A DNA stretch of 64,000 bases, from NCBI RefSeq assembly GCF_015244675.1, contig NZ_JABCQO010000009.1:1-64000 (forward strand). The letters are read 5' to 3'. The notes below the pieces were generated by a model. It did not search any database. It saw nothing but the letters and a program-made list of their open reading frames with translations, and was not told where the DNA came from. Position 1 is the first letter of the stretch; each line of letters begins with the position of its first letter. The stretch comes from Gluconobacter cerevisiae. Lineage in GTDB: Bacteria; Pseudomonadota; Alphaproteobacteria; Acetobacterales; Acetobacteraceae. This document shows positions 57,474-64,000 of the stretch, in pieces. A program made the position numbers and the translations under genes.

Positions 57474-59489
57474 ATGAGCGATCTGTTCGAGTCAGGCAAG
57501 ACAGGCAAACCCAAGACCGGCACATCCCGTAAGGGGCCGGTCGATACGGAATATGGTGCCCACGACATCGAGGTGCTGGAAGGGCTTGAGCCCGTCCGGC
57601 GCCGTCCGGGCATGTATATCGGCGGCACGGATGATACCGCGTATCATCACCTCGCCTCCGAAATCCTCGACAACGCGATGGACGAAGCGGTGGCAGGTCA
57701 TGCCACCACCATCGACGTTCGGCTGGAAGGCCCGCGCACGCTCATGGTGCGCGACAACGGCCGCGGCATCCCGACCGACCCTCATCCGAAATTTCCAGAC
57801 AAATCCGCGCTTGAAGTGATTTTCACCACCCTGCATGCGGGCGGAAAATTCTCGGGTAAAGCCTACGATACCTCCGGCGGCCTGCACGGCGTGGGCAGTT
57901 CGGTCGTCAATGCGCTATCCGAAAAGCTGGAAGTCGAAGTTGCACGGGACAGAACGCTGTACCGACAGGACTTCGTGCGCGGCGTCTCGCTGGCGCCGCT
58001 GGCGGAAGTTGGCAACGCGCCCAATCGGCGCGGTACGACGGTGCGGTTTACGCCCGATCCGGAAATTTTCGGTAACCATCATTTCTCCCCTGCCCGTCTC
58101 TACCGGATGTGCTGCTCCAAGGCCGCGCTATTCCGGGGGGTGACGATCCAGTGGAAATGCGAACCTTCCCTGATCAAAGCGGGCGACGAAACGCCGGCTG
58201 AAGCCACCATCCAGTTCCCCAACGGTCTGGAAGACGCCCTTTCGGCGGAACTCGGACCCGATCCGGATCTGCTGACGCCACTCTGGGCAGGGGATGTGGA
58301 ACTGCCGGTTGCGGCCGATGGCCGCACGGGCGGACGCGTGGAATGGGCAGTGGCGTTCCTGGAGAGCGGAACAGCATCGCTTTCCTCGTTCTGCAACACG
58401 ATTCCCACCCCTCAAGGTGGCACGCATGAAGCCGGATTCCGCTCTGCTCTGGTCAAGGGGCTGCGCGCTTGGGGCGATCAGCGCAAGGTCAAGCGGGCTG
58501 CGGCTATCTCGGCAGAAGATGTTCTGGGGTCTGTCGCCGCCAAGCTGTCTGTTTTCGTCCGGGACCCGCAATTTCAGGGCCAGACCAAGGACAAGCTGAC
58601 CTCTCAGGAAGCGTCGCGGCTGGTCGAGGGCGCGCTACGCGACCGCGTGGATCACTGGCTGGGTGGCAATCCGCAACAGGCGGACAGCCTGCTGGCTTTC
58701 ATGGTGGAGCGCGCGGAAGAGCGTCTGCGCCGCCGTGAAGTCAAGGACACGGCCCGCAAGAGCGCCACACGCAAGCTGCGTCTTCCCGGCAAGCTGACGG
58801 ACTGCACGCGCGAAAATGCCGCCGAGACGGAACTGTTCCTCGTGGAGGGCGAATCGGCAGGTGGCTCCGCCCGTCAGGCGCGCGACCGCGAAACGCAGGC
58901 GGTGCTGCCGTTGCGCGGCAAGATCCTCAACGTGGCTTCCGCAACCAACGACAAGATGCGGGCCAATCAGGAACTCCGCGATCTGACGGAGGCTCTGGGC
59001 TGCGGCATTGGGACGTCGTTCGATATCAGCCGTCTGCGTTATGGGCGCGTCATCATCATGACGGATGCCGACGTGGACGGGGCGCATATCGCCTCGCTGC
59101 TGATGACGTTCTTCTACCGCGAAATGCCGGAACTGATTCGTCAGGGTCATCTGCATCTGGCGCAGCCGCCGCTCTATCGCATCACGCATGGCCCCAAGAC
59201 GGTCTATGCGATGAACGATCAGGACCGGCTGCGGCGGATCAAAATCGATTTCAAAGCCAATGCGAAGGTCGAGGTTTCCCGGTTCAAAGGTCTGGGCGAG
59301 ATGCCGGTGAAGGATCTCAAGGAAACGACCATGGACCCGGCCCGGCGGACGCTTCTGCGCGTCATCACGCCGCCTGAGGACCGTCTGATAACCAGTGAGC
59401 GTGTGGAAAGTCTGATGGGCCGCAAGCCGGAACTACGCTTCCGCTTCATTCAGGAACACGCCCGCTCCGTTGACGAACTCGACGTCTGA
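57474..59489 (+). CDS. parE: DNA topoisomerase IV subunit B
   Basis: ParE is the ATPase subunit of topoisomerase IV, which separates daughter chromosomes. The protein is 671 residues. GHKL ATPase motifs are EILDNAMDEAVAG, VRDNGRGIPT and GGLHGVGSSVVNALS. The Toprim motifs are VEGESAGGSARQARDR and DADVDGAHIASLL. The N-terminal IEVLEGLEPVRRRPGMYIGG and the length fit ParE rather than the longer GyrB. Its partner parC is not in the window. An EamA transporter starts 2 bases after its stop. Confidence 0.95.
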   Translation: MSDLFESGKTGKPKTGTSRKGPVDTEYGAHDIEVLEGLEPVRRRPGMYIGGTDDTAYHHLASEILDNAMDEAVAGHATTIDVRLEGPRTLMVRDNGRGIPTDPHPKFPDKSALEVIFTTLHAGGKFSGKAYDTSGGLHGVGSSVVNALSEKLEVEVARDRTLYRQDFVRGVSLAPLAEVGNAPNRRGTTVRFTPDPEIFGNHHFSPARLYRMCCSKAALFRGVTIQWKCEPSLIKAGDETPAEATIQFPNGLEDALSAELGPDPDLLTPLWAGDVELPVAADGRTGGRVEWAVAFLESGTASLSSFCNTIPTPQGGTHEAGFRSALVKGLRAWGDQRKVKRAAAISAEDVLGSVAAKLSVFVRDPQFQGQTKDKLTSQEASRLVEGALRDRVDHWLGGNPQQADSLLAFMVERAEERLRRREVKDTARKSATRKLRLPGKLTDCTRENAAETELFLVEGESAGGSARQARDRETQAVLPLRGKILNVASATNDKMRANQELRDLTEALGCGIGTSFDISRLRYGRVIIMTDADVDGAHIASLLMTFFYREMPELIRQGHLHLAQPPLYRITHGPKTVYAMNDQDRLRRIKIDFKANAKVEVSRFKGLGEMPVKDLKETTMDPARRTLLRVITPPEDRLITSERVESLMGRKPELRFRFIQEHARSVDELDV

Positions 59490-59491
59490 GC

Positions 59492-60382
59492 GTGTCATCA
59501 CCGACCAGTGCCACGGAACCGGATAGCCAGCTTAAGGCCATCGGCTGTCTGATCGGGGGGATTTCCTCCTTTCAGATCGGCGCAACGCTTGCGAAGGGGC
59601 TGTTTCCGCTGTTCGGCCCGACCGGCATGGTGGGGCTGCGCGTCTGTCTGGCCGCGGTTATCCTGCTGTGCATCTGGCGACCGACGCCAGGCACGCTGAC
59701 GGTTGAGCGACTGAAGCTGCTGCTGCCTTATGGCGCCTCTGTCGCGATCATGAATTTCTGCTTTTACGTGGCGCTGGTCCGGCTGCCGCTAGGCGTGGTC
59801 GTCGCCCTTGAGTTTACTGGCCCTCTGACGCTGGCGCTGGTCGGCTCCCGTCGCTGGCTGGATTTGTGCTGGGCGGGGCTTGTGGTGGCTGGGCTGTTCC
59901 TGCTGCTGCGGCCTGAGGGGCCGACGGTGGGTCTGGCGTCGCTCAATCTGTTCGGCGTGGCGGCGGCCCTGCTGAGCGGCTGTGGCTGGGTGGTCTATAT
60001 TCTGACCGGCACACGGATGGGGAAGATGTTCCCCGCGCCCGTGGCCACGACCCTGGGCATGAGCACGGCGGCCATCCTGCTGCTGCCCTGTCTGATCCCG
60101 ACGATTCCAGCGGTTCTGACCCATCCTTGGCAGGGTGGTGCGGCGCTGAGCGTGGCAGTCCTGTCTTCTGCAGTGCCGTATATTCTGGACATGATGGCGA
60201 TGCGGAGCCTGAGTCCGCGCGATCTGGGCATCCTGCTGAGTATGGAGCCGATGCTGGGTGCTCTTTCAGGATTCGTATTCCTGCATGAGGCCCTGTCCGC
60301 AATGCGCTGGATGGGCGTGCTGTGTATTGCCGCCGCCTCGGCAGGGAATGTGCTGACCGGACGGCAAAAGTCCCTGCATTGA
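59492..60382 (+). CDS. EamA-family (DMT) exporter, RhtA-like
   Basis: The protein is 296 residues from a GTG start 2 bases after parE. It has about ten membrane helices in two EamA repeats, with ALVRLPLGVVVALEFTGPL in the first and SAVPYILDMMAMRSLSPRDLG in the second. These segments resemble RhtA, an exporter of threonine and homoserine. The cargo here is not provable from sequence. Very short spacing suggests co-translation with parE. Confidence 0.87.
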   Translation: MSSPTSATEPDSQLKAIGCLIGGISSFQIGATLAKGLFPLFGPTGMVGLRVCLAAVILLCIWRPTPGTLTVERLKLLLPYGASVAIMNFCFYVALVRLPLGVVVALEFTGPLTLALVGSRRWLDLCWAGLVVAGLFLLLRPEGPTVGLASLNLFGVAAALLSGCGWVVYILTGTRMGKMFPAPVATTLGMSTAAILLLPCLIPTIPAVLTHPWQGGAALSVAVLSSAVPYILDMMAMRSLSPRDLGILLSMEPMLGALSGFVFLHEALSAMRWMGVLCIAAASAGNVLTGRQKSLH

Positions 60383-60462
60383 CGCAACACCGATCCATAA
60401 TCGGCTGAAAACAGACAGAAATATAGGGTCGGGACGTATTCCGCTCTCTTGACCGGCAGGGG

Positions 60463-60921
60463 ATGTCGGCGCCAGATGCGGGCGTTATGTCCTGCCTCTT
60501 TCCCCCTTCGAACCGACGGTCCGGTCTGCCTGCATTTGCAGTCATCGCCGTGGTTCTTCTGGGGTTTCTGGGACAGCTTGTTCTTCAGGGATGTTCCTAT
60601 CCTGAAGAAAGCCCCCGGGCGACGATCGAGCGCCTGACGGGGATCGACATTGCACCGTCCCCCATGATGATGACGGAACACATGTCCGGATCGATGCACG
60701 GCATGACTGCCGGACATCAGCATCATCACCACTCGCATGACGGCACCTGCCCACTCTGTCCGCTGTTGCAGCTTCTGGCAGTCATCCTTGCCAGCCTGCC
60801 CGTACTGCCAGCCTGTGGAACCATAGGGCGTCAGATCCGACAGACACCCGGTGCGCCACGCGCGCCGCCCGTAGTCTGGCGTCTGCTTCCCCCGTCCCGA
60901 GGGCCGCCTCGCCTCGTCTGA
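60463..60921 (+). CDS. DUF2946-like histidine-rich membrane protein
   Basis: The protein is 152 residues with a possible later start at 60487. It has one N-terminal membrane helix (FAVIAVVLLGFLGQLVL), and a Met/His-rich segment (MMMTEHMSGSMHGM, then HQHHHHSHDGT) leading into CPLCPLL. A second hydrophobic stretch follows. The His-rich stretch beside a CPLC motif matches small DUF2946-type proteins that accompany copper-responsive genes. It sits 113 bases before a copper-type TonB receptor on the same strand, so a metal-binding role is likely, but this is inference. Confidence 0.68.
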   Translation: MSAPDAGVMSCLFPPSNRRSGLPAFAVIAVVLLGFLGQLVLQGCSYPEESPRATIERLTGIDIAPSPMMMTEHMSGSMHGMTAGHQHHHHSHDGTCPLCPLLQLLAVILASLPVLPACGTIGRQIRQTPGAPRAPPVVWRLLPPSRGPPRLV

Positions 60922-61034
60922 ACCTCATTGTGGTCATGGCGGAGGACGAAGGTGCCGGCGGTCTGTCTTTTTCGAGGCAGCCGTGGGGCGTGATCCGCCG
61001 TGACTGGATTTCAGATCAGTCGAGGATGTGAATC

Positions 61035-63173
61035 ATGCTCCCCCTTTACAGTGCCCGCGCGGGCGCAGGTTATGCGCACCCGTGCCTGACGGCGATTTTC
61101 TTTACCCTGACCGCCTTTTCAGGGGCGTCCGCACAGGACGTTCTGTCTCAGCCGGACTCCGTCGAATCTACCAAGGCCGAACAGTTGCGTGTCATCGGCG
61201 TACACCAACCGCAGACGACCAGCGCGGATACGGCGCATCTTCTGGACCATGCGCTCGGTTACAGCACCTATTCCGCAGGCGGCGTCTCTGCCTTGCCCGT
61301 CCTGAACGGCATGGCCGACGACCGGGTGGCGACGCTCGTGGACGGAATGCGGATTGATGCCGCCTGTCCGAATCATATGAATCCCGCCATGTCCTATGTC
61401 GATCCGGACAGCGTCTCGCGCGCCGTGGCGATTGCAGGGATCACACCCGTGAGTCTGGGCGGAGACAGCATCGGCGGGACTGTCGAGATCGAGCGCAAGG
61501 ACCCGCTCTTTGCCAAAACGGGCGATATCCTCGTGACTGGGCATGTGCGGGGCGATTATCGCAGCAATGGCGGCGGTTCGGGGGCTTCGGGGTCCCTGAC
61601 GGTCGCCAATGACATGTTCAGCCTGCGTTATACCGCGTCCTATTCCCACGCCAGCGATTATCAGGCCGGTGGGAACGGGCAGCGCGTGCGGTCCACGGAC
61701 TATCTGAGCTTCAATCATGCCGTGACGCTGGGCGTGAAGAAGGCCAACCATCTTCTGGCCCTGACCTTCGGTCAGCAGGATATTCCCTATGAGGGCTTTC
61801 CCAACCAGTACATGGACATGACGAACAACCGCTCCACCTTCGTGAACGGCAAGTACAAAGGCGACTTCAACTGGGGCACGCTCGATGTCCGTGGCTCGTG
61901 GCAGCGGGTGACGCATGTCATGGACATGCTCTCGGACAAGGGCGGTCACAGCGCGACCACAGGCATGCCGATGAACACGGATGCGCGGACGGCGACCTAT
62001 GCGATCAAGGCGACCATTCCGCTCGGGCTGAAGCACACGCTCAAACTGGGCAGCTCCTTCGACCATAATGGACTGAACGACTGGTGGCCGCCGCTTCAGG
62101 GCAGCATGATGATGGGGCCGGGCACCTATCACAACATCAATAACGGTCATCGGGATCGGTTGGGACATTTCGCGGAATGGGACGCGCAGTGGCTACCCCG
62201 TTTTTCCACACAGCTTGGATTTCGCAACGATCTGGTGATGATGAATACGGGAAAAGTCGCGCCCTATTCCTGGACCGGCATGATGTCTATGGCCGATGCG
62301 ATGGCGGCGGAACGGTTCAATCAGGCGTCACGCGGGCGCACGGACGTCAATTTCGACGTGACTGCGACGGGCCGCTGGAAGCCGATGGACAGCCTGTCCA
62401 TCGAAGGGGGTTATGCCCGCAAGACGCGCTCGCCAAACCTGTATGAGCGTTATGCTTGGGGCATGGGAAGCATGGCGACGCGGATGATCGGCTGGTTTGG
62501 CGATGGCAACGGTTATGTGGGGAACCTGAACCTGTCGCCCGAGGTCGCGAATACGGCCAGTGTCACGGTGGACTGGCATGATCCGAACCCGACCCAACGC
62601 TGGGATCTGAAAATTCAGCCGTTTTATACGTACACGCACAACTACATTAACGTCCGGCGGTTGAGCAGCTTCTCCAACGGCCTGTCGATGCTGGGGTTCG
62701 TCAATCACAACGCCCAGAGTTATGGCATCAACGCCTCAGGCTCCGTGCGCCTGTGGGACAGGACAACCTATGGCCGTGGCGAGTTGGTCGGGAACATCAA
62801 CTGGGTGCGCGGTGTGGATCTGGTCACGCATTCGGGGCTGTATCACCAGATGCCTGCGAACGGCCTGATCGGGCTGCACGAGACCTATGAGAACTGGACA
62901 GGCCGCGTCGAGGTGACGCTCGTAAAATCCAAGGACACCGTGGACTGGTTGCGCAACGAGCCCCGCACGCCCGGCTATGCGCTGCTGGGGCTTGGGGGGA
63001 GCTATCGCTGGCGGTATTTTACGCTCAATGCCGAACTCGCGAACGTGCTGAACCAGCGCTACTACCTGCCGCTCGGCGGCCTCTCACTGGGGGATTACGA
63101 CGCTACGGGTGTTCTGGGGCCGTTGCCGGGACTGGGGCGGTCTTTCAACATGAACCTGACCGCCGCATTCTGA
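61035..63173 (+). CDS. TonB-dependent copper receptor (OprC/NosA-like)
   Basis: This outer-membrane receptor is 712 residues. The signal peptide ends near GASAQD. A plug domain at about 45-170 contains RVATLVDGMRIDAACPNHMNP; the Cys-x3-Met in CPNHM is the copper-site signature of OprC-type receptors. The beta-barrel follows and ends in the typical aromatic strand (RSFNMNLTAAF). Barrel segments such as DIPYEGFPNQYMDMT and KTRSPNLYERYAWG also fit the family. GAGG lies nine bases before the ATG. It is preceded by the His/Cys-rich DUF2946-like gene. Confidence 0.9.
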   Translation: MLPLYSARAGAGYAHPCLTAIFFTLTAFSGASAQDVLSQPDSVESTKAEQLRVIGVHQPQTTSADTAHLLDHALGYSTYSAGGVSALPVLNGMADDRVATLVDGMRIDAACPNHMNPAMSYVDPDSVSRAVAIAGITPVSLGGDSIGGTVEIERKDPLFAKTGDILVTGHVRGDYRSNGGGSGASGSLTVANDMFSLRYTASYSHASDYQAGGNGQRVRSTDYLSFNHAVTLGVKKANHLLALTFGQQDIPYEGFPNQYMDMTNNRSTFVNGKYKGDFNWGTLDVRGSWQRVTHVMDMLSDKGGHSATTGMPMNTDARTATYAIKATIPLGLKHTLKLGSSFDHNGLNDWWPPLQGSMMMGPGTYHNINNGHRDRLGHFAEWDAQWLPRFSTQLGFRNDLVMMNTGKVAPYSWTGMMSMADAMAAERFNQASRGRTDVNFDVTATGRWKPMDSLSIEGGYARKTRSPNLYERYAWGMGSMATRMIGWFGDGNGYVGNLNLSPEVANTASVTVDWHDPNPTQRWDLKIQPFYTYTHNYINVRRLSSFSNGLSMLGFVNHNAQSYGINASGSVRLWDRTTYGRGELVGNINWVRGVDLVTHSGLYHQMPANGLIGLHETYENWTGRVEVTLVKSKDTVDWLRNEPRTPGYALLGLGGSYRWRYFTLNAELANVLNQRYYLPLGGLSLGDYDATGVLGPLPGLGRSFNMNLTAAF

Positions 63174-63204
63174 AAAAAACTGGGCCGCAACAGAACCGGG
63201 AGCG

Positions 63205-64000
63205 TCAGACGCTCTCGGCAACCCAGTTGCGGGTCTTTGTCGCAAGGCCAATGCCCGGATTGAAGCAGTTGCACGGATCGAGGCTGCGGTAATGGGCGAC
63301 CATCTCGTCCTGCGCCTTGTAGAGATGCCCGACATTATGTTCCGCCGGATAGCGCGCGCCACGGGCGTCCAGTCCGGGGAGCATGTCATGCTCCACCTGC
63401 ATGGCGTTGTAGCCCTTTTTGATCACGTAATCCTGGTGCATCACGTGGCAGAAGAAATGGCCGTAATAGAGTTTGACGATGATCTTGTCCTCGATCTCCT
63501 TCGGCAGAACCTCGAACCACTCACGATCATTGCGGCGCAGGGCGACATCGAGCGCCACGATGTCTTCGGCGGTTTTCGTATGGATTGCGCGATACCGCAC
63601 GGCAGCACCGGCCGCGGCAAAGCGGTGCAGGAAGGCGAGCTTGCCTTCTTCGGGCGTACATTCGAAGAAAGCCCCGCCCGTGCTTGAGGCCCACTGTTCC
63701 AGATAGGCCCGAACGGGCGCGGTCATGGGAGCCGAGACCTTGAGCATGAGGTGGTGCTCGAAACGGTCGCGGTAGTCGCACATGCGCTTGGGGAGCTGCT
63801 TCGGCAGAAAGCGGCTGAGGACCTGCATCGCCAGATCGCTGAAATGATCGGACAGGAACGGCAGTTTCTGCGCGAAAACGTCGAAGCGGGACTTCATCGA
63901 GAAGAATTTCGGCAGGTATTTCGTGCCGAAATAGCGGATGACCGCAAACGTGTCCTTGCCGTATTTCTCGGCAATATCGAACGCATCGCGGTGCAGGTAC
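63205..64000 (-). CDS. dld: Quinone-dependent D-lactate dehydrogenase Dld (C-terminal part)
   Basis: This is the last 264 residues of an FAD-dependent, membrane-bound D-lactate dehydrogenase; the gene continues past the window. The segment YLHRDAFDIAEKYGKDTF at the right edge matches the E. coli Dld family, and the C-terminal LYYGHFFCHVMHQDYVIKKG and HNVGHLYKA are typical of its membrane-binding domain. The enzyme passes electrons from D-lactate to ubiquinone, fitting the incomplete-oxidation lifestyle of acetic acid bacteria. The ATG at 63897 is internal and not the start. It converges with the copper receptor gene. Confidence 0.92.
   Translation of the reverse strand, partial: YLHRDAFDIAEKYGKDTFAVIRYFGTKYLPKFFSMKSRFDVFAQKLPFLSDHFSDLAMQVLSRFLPKQLPKRMCDYRDRFEHHLMLKVSAPMTAPVRAYLEQWASSTGGAFFECTPEEGKLAFLHRFAAAGAAVRYRAIHTKTAEDIVALDVALRRNDREWFEVLPKEIEDKIIVKLYYGHFFCHVMHQDYVIKKGYNAMQVEHDMLPGLDARGARYPAEHNVGHLYKAQDEMVAHYRSLDPCNCFNPGIGLATKTRNWVAESV

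Noticed and set aside
63203-63217. GAGCGTC-A-GACGCTC dyad between the copper receptor and dld
   Set aside because: It overlaps the dld stop codon, its loop is too short for a hairpin terminator, and there is no T run.

Overview
The window looks like the chromosome of an acetic acid bacterium (Acetobacteraceae), most like Gluconobacter. This rests on gene order and protein character: an F1-only atpHAGDC operon without the Fo genes, mrcA next to prfB, the pyrB-pyrC'-plsY-dprA-topA run, a membrane D-lactate dehydrogenase, high GC, and GTG/ATG starts with GGAG-type ribosome sites. The species call is inference. I see no prophage, insertion sequence, CRISPR array or plasmid genes. The window reads as ordinary chromosome with one compact accessory catabolic cluster.

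Layout. 1-660: AT-rich gene-free DNA with a candidate structured RNA that shares a bidirectional terminator with the atp operon. 673-5587 (-): F1-ATPase atpHAGDC. 5954-7695: secreted cupin, tRNA-Gly, tRNA-Trp, secE, nusG. 7782-11563 (-): pqiABC, a lipid-transport (MCE) system, then tRNA-Thr. 11953-13236: a GhrA-like hydroxyacid dehydrogenase and a small basic protein. 13271-21096: a purine/allantoate catabolic cluster: HpxK/AllC-like and HpxJ/PucG-like enzymes, a LysR regulator, HpxW-like oxamate amidohydrolase, a DAACS transporter, and the HpxY/HpxX (AtzE/AtzG-like) pair. 21150-23102: sugar-nucleotide epimerase and a lone flgH. 23158-27253 (-): a TonB-ExbB-ExbD-ExbD-TPR energy-transduction operon. 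27635-31452 (-): prfB with a programmed +1 frameshift, and mrcA. 31560-35429: hrcA, diverging from rph-rdgB, then a CPA2 antiporter. 35430-38782 (-): secreted amidohydrolase and an ABC exporter. 38948-43826: nth, a secreted protein, comEC, and two Tat-exported proteins. 44005-52222: the tightly coupled run gltX-pyrB-pyrC'-plsY-dprA-topA. 52400-60382: S41 protease, DUF1491, OmpA-like protein, two unknown exported proteins, parE, EamA exporter. 60463-63173: DUF2946-like protein and an OprC-like copper TonB receptor. 63205-64000 (-): the C-terminal part of dld, cut by the window end.

Working together. The most interesting group is the allantoate cluster. Allantoate would be opened by the M20 hydrolase, transaminated with glyoxylate to oxalurate, and finished by HpxW from oxamate to oxalate and ammonia. 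The known carbamoyltransferase step (HpxFG) is absent here, and the AtzE/AtzG-like amidase pair could chemically fill it. The TonB operon could energise the copper receptor at the right end. ComEC and DprA are two parts of a DNA-uptake route. The dihydroorotase homologue beside pyrB has lost its metal-binding HxH motif and is probably a structural partner of PyrB.
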